Shown: positions 46,164-56,582, counted from the stretch's first letter. The stretch is DNA of 64,000 bases from Parabacteroides distasonis ATCC 8503 (GCF_000012845.1 NC_009615.1:209501-273500), one strand, 5' to 3'. The notes: generated by a model not told the origin, from the sequence alone. Numbers and translations: made by a program.

Positions 46164-48149
46164 ATGAAAACGAACCTTAGTTCTCAAATTACTCTGACGC
46201 GTATACCGTTGCGGTATTATCGCCCGGAAAATGCTTTCGAGCATTCAGTTTTAACTCGTTTGGAAAAGATTCCGACAAACATTTACGAATCGGCCGAGGA
46301 AGGTTCTTTCGCTATCGCTAAAGAGATAGCAACACAAATCCGTAAAAAACAAGATATTGGTAAGCCCTTCGTGATCGCTTTACCCGGCGGACGTTCTCCG
46401 CTAAGCGTTTACAAGGAGTTGATCCGTATGCATAAAGAGGAGAAATTAAGTTTCCGCAATGTGATTGCTTTCGTGGAATATGAGTTCTATCCATTGGCTA
46501 ATCCCAGCGCCGGAAATCTGGCTCGCCTAAAAGAGGAGTTATTCGATCAGGTCGATATCGATCCTGCGAATATCTATTGCCCGGACGGAAGCATGCCGAA
46601 AGACGCTATCCTAGATTTCTGTCGCCAGTATGAGGAGACGATCCAATCCGTGGGAGGTATCGATTGCATGTTGCTAGGTATCGGTAACTCCAGCAATATC
46701 ATGTTCAACGTGGGTGGAACGACGATCAGCTCGCGTACCCGTATGGTCTTGTTGGAAGGCGCTTCCCGCAAAGAGGCTGCCCGTACGTTCCCTTCGCAGG
46801 AGAATGTCCCGGCAGGTATCATCACGATGGGTATCTCTACGATGATGAACGCCCGCAGCGTGATCTTGATGGCTTGGGGCGAGGATAAGGCTAGCATTGT
46901 CGCTAAGACCGTTGAGGGCAAGGTTAGCGATGCCGTTCCTTCCAGCTATTTGCAGAATCATCCGAACGCCAAGGTCGTGATCGATCTTTCCGCCGCTTAT
47001 GACTTGACTCGTATCAGTCATCCTTGGTTGGTGACTAGCTGCGAGTGGGATAATAAGTTGATCCGCCGTGCGATCGTTTGGTTGTGTCAGTTGACGGACA
47101 AACCGATCTTGAAATTGACAAACAAGGATTATAGCGAGCACGGATTGGGTGAGCTATTGGCGTTATATGGTTCCGCTTACAACGTAAATATCAAGATATT
47201 CAACGATATCCAGCATACGATTACCGGATGGCCGGGTGGCAAGCCGAACGCCGACGATTCCAATCGTCCGGAGCGTGCTAACCCGTATCCGAAGAAAGTG
47301 ATCGTATTCAGTCCGCACCCGGATGATGACGTGATCTCCATGGGCGGAACCTTGCGTCGTTTGTGCGACCAGCATCATGATGTGCATGTGGCTTACGAGA
47401 CTTCCGGTAATATTGCCGTAGGCGACGAGGAGGTAATCCGTTATTGCGAGTATTTGCGTGATGTATGTGAGAAATACTCTCCCGACTCGGCCGTGAAGGA
47501 TAAGGCGAACGAGATCATCAACTACCTGCGTTACGAGAAGGTGGAGAACGGCGAGCCGGAGCGGAAGGATGTCCTCTTTATGAAAGGAACGATCCGTCGG
47601 GAGGAGGCCCGTCACGGTTGCCGCTACTCGGGCGTGAAGGACGATCATGTTCATTTCTTGGATCTTCCGTTCTACGAGACCGGATTAGTGAAAAAGAATG
47701 ATTTGAGTGAGGTCGACAAGGATATCGTAAAGGCCCTGTTGCTCGAGATCAAGCCGGATCAAATGTTTGTCGCCGGTGACTTGGCTGACCCGCACGGAAC
47801 CCACAAGGTTTGTCTGGATGCCGTACTGGCCGCTATCGACGAGGTGAAAGACGAGGAATGGATGAAGAACTGCCGTGTATGGATGTATCGCGGCGCATGG
47901 GCAGAATGGGAAATGGACCATATTGAGATGGCCGTACCTATCAGTCCGGAGGAGTTGCGCTTCAAACGTAACGCTATTTTGAAGCATCAATCGCAGGCCG
48001 AGAGCGCTCCGTATCTGGGTGACGACGAGCGTTTGTTCTGGCAGCGTGCCGAAGATCGCAACCGTGCTACCGCGGAGTTGTATCGCCAATTAGGTTTGGC
48101 TTCTTATGAGGCGATCGAGGCGTTTGTACAATATATCCCGTTGAGATAA
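46164..48149 (+). CDS. NagB-like domain fused to a PIG-L (LmbE) deacetylase domain
   Basis: A 661-residue cytosolic two-domain protein. Residues about 25-290 have the glucosamine-6-phosphate deaminase fold: LPGGRSPLSVYKEL near 73-86 and GIGNSSNIMFN at 172-182. The four catalytic residues of E. coli NagB (Asp72, Asp141, His143, Glu148) align to Val104, Ser176, Asn178 and Val183, so deamination is unlikely. Residues about 375-661 form a PIG-L domain with an intact zinc site, HPDDD at 385-389 and HGTH at 544-547. PIG-L enzymes deacetylate GlcNAc-type sugars. It follows two nagA genes, so amino-sugar use is the likely theme. Confidence 0.85.
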   Translation: MKTNLSSQITLTRIPLRYYRPENAFEHSVLTRLEKIPTNIYESAEEGSFAIAKEIATQIRKKQDIGKPFVIALPGGRSPLSVYKELIRMHKEEKLSFRNVIAFVEYEFYPLANPSAGNLARLKEELFDQVDIDPANIYCPDGSMPKDAILDFCRQYEETIQSVGGIDCMLLGIGNSSNIMFNVGGTTISSRTRMVLLEGASRKEAARTFPSQENVPAGIITMGISTMMNARSVILMAWGEDKASIVAKTVEGKVSDAVPSSYLQNHPNAKVVIDLSAAYDLTRISHPWLVTSCEWDNKLIRRAIVWLCQLTDKPILKLTNKDYSEHGLGELLALYGSAYNVNIKIFNDIQHTITGWPGGKPNADDSNRPERANPYPKKVIVFSPHPDDDVISMGGTLRRLCDQHHDVHVAYETSGNIAVGDEEVIRYCEYLRDVCEKYSPDSAVKDKANEIINYLRYEKVENGEPERKDVLFMKGTIRREEARHGCRYSGVKDDHVHFLDLPFYETGLVKKNDLSEVDKDIVKALLLEIKPDQMFVAGDLADPHGTHKVCLDAVLAAIDEVKDEEWMKNCRVWMYRGAWAEWEMDHIEMAVPISPEELRFKRNAILKHQSQAESAPYLGDDERLFWQRAEDRNRATAELYRQLGLASYEAIEAFVQYIPLR

Positions 48150-48171
48150 TATCTAGCGATAGAATAATCTG

Positions 48172-48207
48172 AAAGCCCTATCTGATTAAGTTCGGATAGG
48201 GCTTTTT
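48172..48207 (+). terminator. Terminator after the NagB-like/PIG-L gene
   Basis: AAAGCCCTATC (48172-48182) pairs with GATAGGGCTTT (48195-48205), followed by T-rich bases. Confidence 0.85.
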
Positions 48208-48307
48208 GTTTTTGTGTTATTTTTTTCGTGTGGGCGTAAGTAGATCTGTTTCTATGATCGTATATAGATAAAGGAGAAGCCTTGAACTGTCTAATATAAT
48301 ACAAGAA

Positions 48308-48874
48308 ATGTCCACATTGAGCATGAAAGACTATATTATTAAGAACCATGAGTTGGATAAATTTAAATTATTATATCTGGAGAATGCCCCCAGACTGATC
48401 TTTTATGCCTCGAAATATGTGGATAGCGATACGGCGGAAGATTTAGTGCATGATATATTCATCAAGATCTGGCAAAAGAAAGAGATTTATTCCGTGGAAG
48501 AAGGCTTGAAGACATACCTATTCCGTTCCGTTCAAAATGCTTGCCTCGATTACCTAAAGCATAAATCAATAGAAATGACTTATGCGGATGAGGTTGCTCG
48601 TAGACTAAAGATAGAGGAGATAGATTATTATAATCAGTCGGATGCGGCGGAGCTGGAGAAAGAGCGTCTGGACTCCGTTTACCGGGAAATAGCCAAGTTA
48701 CCGGACAGATGCCGAGAGGTTTTTACGTTGGCTTATGTGGACGGGAAGAAATCAGTGGAGATCGCAGGAATGCTAAATATCTCTCAACGTACGGTAGAGG
48801 CGCAACTCTATAAAGGATTGAAGATCATACGGAATGTGTTGGCGCTTCTGGCACTGGTTTTATTTTTTAGATGA
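48308..48874 (+). CDS. ECF-type RNA polymerase sigma factor
   Basis: A 188-residue sigma-70 family protein. Region 2 is seen as YASKYVDSDTAEDLVHDIFIKIWQ near 31-54, and region 4 as LPDRCREVFTLAYVDGKKSVEIAGMLNISQRTVEAQLYKGLK near 130-172. It is the family-normal size and has the hydrophobic tail common in Bacteroidetes ECF factors. It is followed by a FecR anti-sigma gene and an STN-type susC. Such factors are held by FecR and freed when SusC binds its ligand, to raise PUL transcription. Confidence 0.93.
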   Translation: MSTLSMKDYIIKNHELDKFKLLYLENAPRLIFYASKYVDSDTAEDLVHDIFIKIWQKKEIYSVEEGLKTYLFRSVQNACLDYLKHKSIEMTYADEVARRLKIEEIDYYNQSDAAELEKERLDSVYREIAKLPDRCREVFTLAYVDGKKSVEIAGMLNISQRTVEAQLYKGLKIIRNVLALLALVLFFR

Positions 48875-48927
48875 AAATACGGTAGAATACGTAAGTAAAA
48901 AGAGGAAACCGGTCGTATATATTATAA

Positions 48928-49980
48928 ATGAAACAGAAAATGGAATCTAATAATTCGATAGAAGAACTGATCATACGCTATTTGCAGAACGAGATTCAAG
49001 AGGATGAACTTCGAGTGTTGGATGCTTGGATTCATGAGAGTGACGCTAATAAAGCCCACTTCTTTGAGCTTAAGGGGCTTTTTGACACTCGGAAAGAAGT
49101 GGCGTTCTTGAACCATTATTCCGTGGAGCGTAGTTGGGAGCGAATGGCTGGAAAGCTGGATGCGATCTCTGGCGTATCTGTGAAATCCAAGGTCCTTGGC
49201 AAACAGTTCTGGCTTTCATTCTTGAGATATGCGGCGATTATCGTAATCGCTATGGGAATAGGTGTGGGTATGAATCAATGGATAAGCAATCGTTTATATG
49301 CCGGCGATATGGAATATAACGAGATCGTAGTGGAAAAAGGCGGACGTGCGAACACGCTATTGCTATCCGACGGCAGTAAGATCATACTCAATGCCTCCAC
49401 CCGTTTTAAATACCCCACCTCTTTTAATGGAGATGAGCGTGTGGTTCATCTGGAGGGTGAGGCCTATTTCGAGGTTGCGAAGAATCATTCGAAACCTTTC
49501 ATCGTAAAACTAAAGAACCAACAAATCACGGTACTCGGAACCTCATTCAATATACAGGCTTTCAACGATGATCGCTTTAGCGTCACCACCTTATTAAGTG
49601 GTAGTATCCTGTTGGAATCTTTTGACGCTCAAGGACGGAAAATGAGTAGCATGAAGCTAAAGCCGAATCAACAAGCCCGGTCGGATAACCGGACCGGCTC
49701 TATTTTCTTGTCAGAGACAGATGCCTCGATCTCGAACGCTTGGGTAGGAGGGAAATATCGTTTCAAGGATGAGACCTTAGTCTCTATCGTAAAACGTCTG
49801 GAGAATTACTATGGGGTAAATATCCGCTTGGCGCATGACAGTCTGCGGAACATCCGCTACACAGGAACCTTCTCCTTGGATCAAGGTATACAAGAGGTGC
49901 TAGATATTATTAACTCGGAGAAACAATTCACTTTCACGAAAGACGGAAAAGATATCCTGATATCGGCGAGGAGCAAATAA
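48928..49980 (+). CDS. FecR family anti-sigma factor
   Basis: A 350-residue protein with a cytosolic N-terminal part (1-90) that should bind the sigma factor, one membrane helix (RYAAIIVIAMGIGVGMNQW near 97-115), a FecR periplasmic domain (about 130-225, with LLSDGSKIILNASTRFKYP and FEVAKNHSKPFIVK) and a DUF4974 C-terminal domain ending the protein. A second Met four codons in is a possible start. It lies 53 bases after the sigma gene. Confidence 0.93.
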   Translation: MKQKMESNNSIEELIIRYLQNEIQEDELRVLDAWIHESDANKAHFFELKGLFDTRKEVAFLNHYSVERSWERMAGKLDAISGVSVKSKVLGKQFWLSFLRYAAIIVIAMGIGVGMNQWISNRLYAGDMEYNEIVVEKGGRANTLLLSDGSKIILNASTRFKYPTSFNGDERVVHLEGEAYFEVAKNHSKPFIVKLKNQQITVLGTSFNIQAFNDDRFSVTTLLSGSILLESFDAQGRKMSSMKLKPNQQARSDNRTGSIFLSETDASISNAWVGGKYRFKDETLVSIVKRLENYYGVNIRLAHDSLRNIRYTGTFSLDQGIQEVLDIINSEKQFTFTKDGKDILISARSK

Positions 49981-50043
49981 CAAAATAATAGATGTATAAC
50001 CTTAAACATTCGAATTGCCTATGACAAATACCTGATCACAAAA

Positions 50044-50079
50044 AAGAATCGGGACTGACACCACTCACCCCCGATTCTT
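50044..50079 (+). promoter_or_regulatory. Hairpin between fecR and susC
   Basis: AAGAATCGGG (50044-50053) pairs perfectly with CCCGATTCTT (50070-50079) around a 16-base loop. It has no T-run. It may reduce read-through from the regulator genes into the PUL genes. Confidence 0.5.
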
Positions 50080-50170
50080 AGACGTTCATTATTCGTTTAA
50101 TCACCTTTATCGCTGTCCTCTAAAAAGTAGCGAGCAAGGTAAGTCATTAATAAAAAATAATTACAAACTT

Positions 50171-53100
50171 ATGGAAAAAGTCTGGAATAGCGATGAGCTA
50201 TTGCCTAAAAAAATTAAATCAATCATGAAGATCACATTGCTTTTTTTAATACTGGGTATATTGCATGTCTCGGCGGATACCTATGCGCAAAAAGCTCAAG
50301 TTACGGTAGAAGTAAAGAACGGGACGTTCTATGATGTCGTCTCGGAGATTGAGAAACAGACCGAGTTCATGTTTTTCTATAAGAGCGAGGATATCGATAA
50401 TAGTAAGCAGGTGGATATACAGGTGAAGAATCGCCAAGTCACCGACGTGTTGAATGAGTTGTTGAAAAACACGAACTTGACCTACCGCATATCAGGTAAG
50501 CACATCACGATCTTGAAGAAAGACGCCGTACAGCAACAAAAGAAAAAGATCTCCGGTATCGTTACGGATCCGGATGGCATACCGGTTATCGGGGCCAATG
50601 TCGTGATAAAGGGTACGACGGTCGGTACGGTTACGGATCTGGATGGAAAGTTTAGCTTGGATGCGGCTAATAACGATATCCTGTCATTTTCCTATATCGG
50701 CTATGCGGAGCAAGAGATCGAGGTCGGGAATCGTACACTGTTTAACGTGAAGTTGGCCGAGGATTATAAGGCGCTTGAAGAGGTCGTTGTCGTTGGATAT
50801 GGTACGATGTTGAAACGAAACTTGTCAACATCAGTGGGTTCCGTAGACTCGGAGAAGTTATTGGAGCGTCCGAATGCCACGAACGTATTCCAAGGATTGG
50901 CCGGAAAGGTGGCTGGTGTTAATATCGCCTTGAATTCTGGTGCGCCGGGTGGTAGTCCTGCGATAAAAATCCGTGGTATCGGTTCTTTGAATTCTTCTAA
51001 TACACCGCTATATGTGGTCGATGGTGTGGTTGGCGTGGATCCGGACCAGATTGATCCGAATATTGTCCAGTCTATCGATATCTTGAAAGACGCTACTTCC
51101 TCTTCTATTTATGGTGCGAGAGGTGCGAATGGCGTTGTGGTGATAACAACAAAGGAAGGTAAGAAAAATACGACGAATATCTCGTATAATACAGTTCTGT
51201 CAGCAGGAACGTTAGCTCGTAAAGTCGATGTCTTAAATGCGGAAGAGGCTTTGGATGTATTCAAGCGTGCTTATGAGGCTCAACCGGGACGTATCGCTCC
51301 CCATCTGGATCCGAGCAATATGTTTACGCATAAGAATGACCTGTTCAATCCGGACGGGACTCCGAAATATGATACGGATTGGCAGGATGCCGTGACTCGT
51401 ACGGCTTTTTCTCATCAGCATTCACTTAGTTTCTCTGGAGGAAGCGATAAGCTGACCGCTGTGGCGAATGTAAGTTACAAAGATAATCAAGGTATAATGT
51501 TGGAGACCTATAAACGTCAGTTAAACGCATTTATCAATGTCGGATGGGATTTGAAAGAATGGTTCCATTTACAGGCCATGTTGAATGTTGGATCTAGTAA
51601 TGCCCGAAACTCGGAGAATGCGATCTCTCGGTATACATTGGAAGCATTACCGTTCCTTCCGGTTCAATATGAGGATGGTACCTATTCCCGTAAAGGAGAT
51701 TATCCAGGTGCGGAAGATACGGAGAATCCCGTGAGGATTTTAAAGGAACGTAAGAATATCGATAAGAATCAGTACACGTTGGCTAACGTGATTGGTACGT
51801 TTAAGATTACCTCTTGGTTAAAGTTAACGACTAGCTTCAGCCGCCAGGATGGTTCTTATATCAATTCATCTTATAACCCGAGTACCTTATTCGGCTATGG
51901 AGATACTCAAAAGGGTAAAGCGGAGAAAGCACATCGAAATACGATGTCGTGGACGAATGAGGACTACTTGACTTTTGATAAAAGCTGGAATAAGCATAAC
52001 TTGAATGTCGTAGCGGGAGCCAGTTGGTATTACTCAAAAACAGAGAAAAGCGAGCTAGGGGCCGAGAATTTCTTCGATGATTATTTTGAGTACAATAATA
52101 TGGGAGTCGGCACCGTACGTTCTAAGGTTGGCTCAGACTATACGGATAATAAAATGAATTCTTACTATGCCCGTATCAACTATAATTTTGACAATCGTTA
52201 CTTATTGGGCGCTTCTTTCCGTGAGGATGGTTCTTCTCGTTTTGGCTTGAATAACCAATATGGTTTCTTTCCTTCATTCTCGGCCGCTTGGCGTGTATCC
52301 AATGAGAATTTCTTCGAGAACGCAAAAAAGGTGATTGATGATATGAAAGTCCGTTTGAGCTACGGTACGGTGGGTAACGCGGAAATCGGTGATTATGCGT
52401 CTATGGCACGTTATGAGAATAAACGCCTTCCTTTTGGCAAGGATATGACGACGATCGTTACGTTGAAAAGTATGGCAAATCCGGATTTACGCTGGGAGAA
52501 ATCCAGACAACTTGATGCGGGTATCGATTTGAGTTTCTTTAATGGGCGTATCGAGTTTATGGCGGATTATTATCATAAGATTACGACTGATTTATTGTAT
52601 GAGCTACAATTGCCTTCTAACTCGGGATATGAGAAAACTATGACAAATCTGGGTAAGATCCGTAATCAAGGTCTTGAGATGAGCTTGAATACACGCAATA
52701 TCCAAAGCCGTGATTTCTTATGGACTACCTCTTGGAATTATACGATGAACCGATCGATGGTACTGGATATAAATGATAATATCATTGGTAAATGGGGAGG
52801 ACGTATTGAAGAGGGACATCCTTTAAATGCCCTTTACGGCTATGTTCGCCTAGGTACATGGGGAACCGATGAGGCGGAAGAAGCCGCTAAATATAATAAG
52901 AAACCCGGCGATATCAAGTATTGGGACAAAAATGGTAATGGAATGAAGGATGGTGAAGACCAAGACTATATCGGAAATGGCGCTCCTAAATTCGAGATGA
53001 ATATGACAAATACATTCTCGTGGAAAGGCTTCACGTTTATGTTTGATTTACAATGGGTGTATGGTAATAAGTTGATTAACTTCACTCGCCAGTTGATGGG

Positions 53101-53485
53101 TAACCGTGTGACATTCTCCAATGCTTATGCGGACATTCCGGTGAACGCTTGGACGCCGGAAAACCAAAACACGATGGTGCCTAGCTTGCGCCTTCCGGGA
53201 GATGGATATGAGAATGACGTAGATTCTTGGAGTTGTGAGCCGGGTTCGTTCTTGCGTTTACGTAATATCGGCTTGAAATATGACTTTAGTTCCCGTATGC
53301 TTTCTGCCGCTCACATCAAGAGTTTATCCTTGGGATTCAATGTGGAGAATGCGTTCTTGATTACGAACTATTCTGGTAGTGATCCGGAGGTGACGAGTTA
53401 TGATGCTGTATTTGAGCAAGGAGTGGATTTTTATACCTATCCCAAACCTCGTACGTATTCATTTACTTTAGGTGTTAATTTCTAA
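50171..53485 (+). CDS. SusC/RagA family TonB-linked transporter with STN signalling domain
   Basis: An 1104-residue outer-membrane protein. A signal anchor (about 20-36) is followed by an STN domain (about 43-115, KNGTFYDVVSEIEKQTEFMF), a carboxypeptidase-regulatory-like domain (126-195), EEVVVVGYGT at 203-212, a plug with IKIRGIGSLNSSNTPLYVVDG, and a barrel ending in a Phe (LGVNF). The STN domain is the link to FecR, so import and signalling are joined. The start at 50171, with a basic tract before the signal, is usual for this type. Confidence 0.95.
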   Translation: MEKVWNSDELLPKKIKSIMKITLLFLILGILHVSADTYAQKAQVTVEVKNGTFYDVVSEIEKQTEFMFFYKSEDIDNSKQVDIQVKNRQVTDVLNELLKNTNLTYRISGKHITILKKDAVQQQKKKISGIVTDPDGIPVIGANVVIKGTTVGTVTDLDGKFSLDAANNDILSFSYIGYAEQEIEVGNRTLFNVKLAEDYKALEEVVVVGYGTMLKRNLSTSVGSVDSEKLLERPNATNVFQGLAGKVAGVNIALNSGAPGGSPAIKIRGIGSLNSSNTPLYVVDGVVGVDPDQIDPNIVQSIDILKDATSSSIYGARGANGVVVITTKEGKKNTTNISYNTVLSAGTLARKVDVLNAEEALDVFKRAYEAQPGRIAPHLDPSNMFTHKNDLFNPDGTPKYDTDWQDAVTRTAFSHQHSLSFSGGSDKLTAVANVSYKDNQGIMLETYKRQLNAFINVGWDLKEWFHLQAMLNVGSSNARNSENAISRYTLEALPFLPVQYEDGTYSRKGDYPGAEDTENPVRILKERKNIDKNQYTLANVIGTFKITSWLKLTTSFSRQDGSYINSSYNPSTLFGYGDTQKGKAEKAHRNTMSWTNEDYLTFDKSWNKHNLNVVAGASWYYSKTEKSELGAENFFDDYFEYNNMGVGTVRSKVGSDYTDNKMNSYYARINYNFDNRYLLGASFREDGSSRFGLNNQYGFFPSFSAAWRVSNENFFENAKKVIDDMKVRLSYGTVGNAEIGDYASMARYENKRLPFGKDMTTIVTLKSMANPDLRWEKSRQLDAGIDLSFFNGRIEFMADYYHKITTDLLYELQLPSNSGYEKTMTNLGKIRNQGLEMSLNTRNIQSRDFLWTTSWNYTMNRSMVLDINDNIIGKWGGRIEEGHPLNALYGYVRLGTWGTDEAEEAAKYNKKPGDIKYWDKNGNGMKDGEDQDYIGNGAPKFEMNMTNTFSWKGFTFMFDLQWVYGNKLINFTRQLMGNRVTFSNAYADIPVNAWTPENQNTMVPSLRLPGDGYENDVDSWSCEPGSFLRLRNIGLKYDFSSRMLSAAHIKSLSLGFNVENAFLITNYSGSDPEVTSYDAVFEQGVDFYTYPKPRTYSFTLGVNF

Positions 53486-53518
53486 TTGTTTAATCTTTAC
53501 TTCGTAAAAAACTAAGAT

Positions 53519-55033
53519 ATGAAAAATAAAGCGCATGTATGGATGTGTGGCTTGCTTTCGGCGACAATGGCTTTTACATCCTGTACGAATTTTTTAGAGG
53601 AAGACCCGAAAACCTTCTTGAGTCCTTCTGAATATTATACGACAGAGAACCAGATAAAGGCGGCTGTGGATGGCACTTATGACGGGCTTGATGATCTGTT
53701 GAGTTCCGACCTCGAGATTGCCACAGTTCACCTTTTTAACTTGGAATATCTTGTAGGTACTAGTTATCGTCCTCGTGCGGCCGGTAATGAGCAGAACCAG
53801 TTCTTGTTGCTTTCCGGTTTGGAAGAGAGTAACGGCATTATTCGTAACTTCTGGAAGGCTACTTTCTTTCCTTTGGAAAATTGTAATAGCGTGATTCAAA
53901 ATGTTTCCGCTACGGATATTATTAGCGAGAGCCAGAAAGCGAAGTATCTGGGAGAGGCTTATTTCTTGCGGGCGTATTACTATTTTCAAGGGGTACAATT
54001 ATTCGGGGATATCCCGTTGAAGACGGAACCTACGGTAGACTTGAATACGGTGAAGATTCCAAGGTCTCCTAAGGAAGATATTTATAACCAGATCGTGGAA
54101 GACTTGAAAAAGGCGGAGCAGTCCGGTTTGGATTGGAGTGATAAAACAGGCCATGTCTCTATGGGAGCGATCAAAACCCTTTTAGCCAAGGTTTATTTGA
54201 CAATGGCAGGTTATCCGCTTCAAAAAGGAAATGAGTATTATCAATTGGCTTACGAGAAAGCCAAGGAGGTTATTGACAGTGGAGCCTTTAGCTTGTTCGC
54301 TGATTATAAGGATTTACGTGCGTTAGAGAACGAAAATAGTGGTGAGCATATTTTTATGATCCAGCGTGAGGCGCAAGATGCCGGGGCTCCTTTCCATTTT
54401 GGCCTTTTGCCTTATCCGGAACAACCGATTTCCATTACTCCGGCTTATGGGGGTGGTTTGGCTCCTCGTAAAGAGTTTTATGAAAGTTATGATGACCAAG
54501 ATATTCGTAAACGGAATGAGGAGTTTTTCTATACTTCTAAACCCAAATATGGTGATCCGGAGACAACGATTACTTTGGATGTTCCTTATCTATGCAAATA
54601 TTGGGATGAGAATGCGGAATCTACAGGAAAGAGCGGGGCGAATATCCCGGTTTACCGTTATGCGGATGTTCTATTAATGTGTGCGGAGGCAAAAGCTACC
54701 TTGGATGGAGGATCTACTTCTGACGCTACGGCGGTTGATGCTTATTTCCAAGTTCGTCACCGTGCGTTACCTGATGAGGCGAGACCAACTTCGATCACGG
54801 TTGATCAAGTATTGAAAGAGCGTGCGTGGGAACTCTGTTATGAGTTTACAGGATGGTATGATATGTTGCGTACTCACCGTGCGTTTGATCCGGTATCGAA
54901 GCAAATGGTTGATTTATTCGGCTATCAGGCGGTTAATCATACGTATCCGTTTAAAGAATCGGATTTGGTTTTCCCGGTACCTTTGCGTGAGAAAGAACTG
55001 AACCCTCTGCTCGGTGAGGATGTCGTTCGCTAA
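53519..55033 (+). CDS. SusD/RagB family nutrient-binding lipoprotein
   Basis: A 504-residue protein with lipobox TSC and Cys at 22. The N-terminal FLEEDPKTFLSPSEYYTTENQ and the TPR helices (AKYLGEAYFLRAYYYF near 140-155) are SusD-like. YRYADVLLMCAEAKATL near 379-395 and the VFPVPLREKELNP end complete the family pattern. It forms the lid of the SusC pair and is co-transcribed with it, 33 bases apart. Confidence 0.95.
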   Translation: MKNKAHVWMCGLLSATMAFTSCTNFLEEDPKTFLSPSEYYTTENQIKAAVDGTYDGLDDLLSSDLEIATVHLFNLEYLVGTSYRPRAAGNEQNQFLLLSGLEESNGIIRNFWKATFFPLENCNSVIQNVSATDIISESQKAKYLGEAYFLRAYYYFQGVQLFGDIPLKTEPTVDLNTVKIPRSPKEDIYNQIVEDLKKAEQSGLDWSDKTGHVSMGAIKTLLAKVYLTMAGYPLQKGNEYYQLAYEKAKEVIDSGAFSLFADYKDLRALENENSGEHIFMIQREAQDAGAPFHFGLLPYPEQPISITPAYGGGLAPRKEFYESYDDQDIRKRNEEFFYTSKPKYGDPETTITLDVPYLCKYWDENAESTGKSGANIPVYRYADVLLMCAEAKATLDGGSTSDATAVDAYFQVRHRALPDEARPTSITVDQVLKERAWELCYEFTGWYDMLRTHRAFDPVSKQMVDLFGYQAVNHTYPFKESDLVFPVPLREKELNPLLGEDVVR

Positions 55034-55120
55034 AAGTAAGCGGGCGATTCTCTAGACTAGAGGTGTGTGGGAGGATATTACTATCCGTAGTAATCCGGAT
55101 TATTATCCATGATAAATACG

Positions 55121-55145
55121 ATTACTATTGATAGTAATATTTTTT
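55121..55145 (+). terminator. Terminator after the susD gene
   Basis: ATTACTA pairs with TAGTAAT around TTGA (55121-55138), then a run of T. It covers an upstream ATG at 55128, so the SGNH gene more likely starts at 55197. Confidence 0.65.
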
Positions 55146-55196
55146 AACACGGTATATATTATTCATCACAGAAAATTAGAGAAGAGAGAAATAGAG

Positions 55197-56582
55197 ATGA
55201 AAAGATATGTTTTGTTTGTCTGTTTGCTTTTATCAGGTCTTGCAAGAGTATATGCTCAGTCGATAGCTCCGTTTCAGAAAGGAGATCGGATCGCCTTCGT
55301 GGGAAACAGCATTACTTGCGGTGGTCATTATCATTCATATATCTGGCTGTACTATATGACCCGTTTCCCGGATCAACGCATCGATATCTTTAACGAGGGA
55401 GTAGGTGGGGATGTAGCCGAGATGATTTACCAGCGGTTGGATAAGGTTTTCGAACATGAGCCTACAGTGGTGACGCTATCTTTTGGCATGAACGATGTCG
55501 GCTATATGGATTTTCGGAAGCCGGGGGCCGATACGATCGCTCGGAACCGGGTAGAGAAAGCTTGTCGGGATTATGCTCTTATCGAGGAGGTCTATAAGAA
55601 GTATCCGGAGGTGAGGAAAATCTTGATCGGAAGTTCTCCTTATGACGAGACTTCCCGTTTCAATAAGGTCGCTTTCCCGGGGAAGAATACGCAGATCTTG
55701 AAGATCGTGGATTTCCTGAATGCCCGTGCCCGGGAGAATCAATGGGGATTCGTGGATTTCAATCGCCCGATGGTAGCGATCAACCAATGGGAGCAAGCGG
55801 CGGATTCCATGTATACCTTATGCGGGAAGGATCGTATACATCCCTCTACGGACGGACATCTGGTCATGGCTTATCTTTTCTTGAAAGCGCAAGGCCTGGC
55901 CGGTAAGCTGGTAGCCGATATCCGGATAGACGGAGCGGGGAAAAAGGTGACTCGCTCGGATAATTGCCGTGTCTCGGATTTGTCTGTTTCCTCGGATAAC
56001 CTTACTTTTACGTACGAGGCGAAATCGCTTCCGTATCCTATCGATACCTCTTATTATGATAATGAGAAACATACGCAGGCAGATGCCTTGAGTGTTATCC
56101 CTTTTATGGATGAGATGAATTATGAGGGATTGTCCGTGAGCGGTTTGTCGGATGGATATTACGGGTTGACGATCGGTGGGGAGTTTATCGGTCGTTTTAC
56201 GGCGAGGGAGTTGGAGCGAGGCATCAATATGGCTCTTCTTCAGAATACCCCGCAGTATAAACAAGCGATGAAGATCCGCCAGATGAACGAGGAACGCTGG
56301 TTGAAAGAGCGTAAGATGCGCGAGTTCTATTGGGTGGAATATAACTTGATGCGGAAGACGGGCATGCTTTGGGCCTGCGACGAGGCTGCCGTGGACACTT
56401 TACGCAAATACCGTCCCCACGACATCTTCTTGCAATGGAACGGCGACCTTTGGCTACAATACATGCACAAGGGGATTCGTGAGGATTGCGTGAATGAGCA
56501 ACAGGATCTGGTCAACCGGATCTATGAGCAAAATAAACCAATCCCCTTGCAAATAGAGATCAAGAAATTTACAGACTTGTAG
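55197..56582 (+). CDS. SGNH/GDSL hydrolase, exported
   Basis: From ATG 55197 the protein is 461 residues with a signal peptide ending VYAQ at about residue 21. The SGNH blocks are seen: GNSIT at 36-40 with catalytic Ser38, GGDVAEMIYQRL (the Gly block), SFGMNDVGYMD (the Asn block) and DRIHPSTDGH (Asp-x-x-His). These enzymes remove acetyl or other acyl groups from glycans. The C-terminal 200 residues are of unknown type. It sits in the PUL between susD and the GH38-like gene. An upstream start at 55128 is inside a terminator and is rejected. Confidence 0.88.
   Translation: MKRYVLFVCLLLSGLARVYAQSIAPFQKGDRIAFVGNSITCGGHYHSYIWLYYMTRFPDQRIDIFNEGVGGDVAEMIYQRLDKVFEHEPTVVTLSFGMNDVGYMDFRKPGADTIARNRVEKACRDYALIEEVYKKYPEVRKILIGSSPYDETSRFNKVAFPGKNTQILKIVDFLNARARENQWGFVDFNRPMVAINQWEQAADSMYTLCGKDRIHPSTDGHLVMAYLFLKAQGLAGKLVADIRIDGAGKKVTRSDNCRVSDLSVSSDNLTFTYEAKSLPYPIDTSYYDNEKHTQADALSVIPFMDEMNYEGLSVSGLSDGYYGLTIGGEFIGRFTARELERGINMALLQNTPQYKQAMKIRQMNEERWLKERKMREFYWVEYNLMRKTGMLWACDEAAVDTLRKYRPHDIFLQWNGDLWLQYMHKGIREDCVNEQQDLVNRIYEQNKPIPLQIEIKKFTDL

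Noticed and set aside
46574..47141. Two long minus-strand frames inside the NagB-like/PIG-L gene.
   Set aside because: Shadow frames opposite a protein with intact fold motifs.
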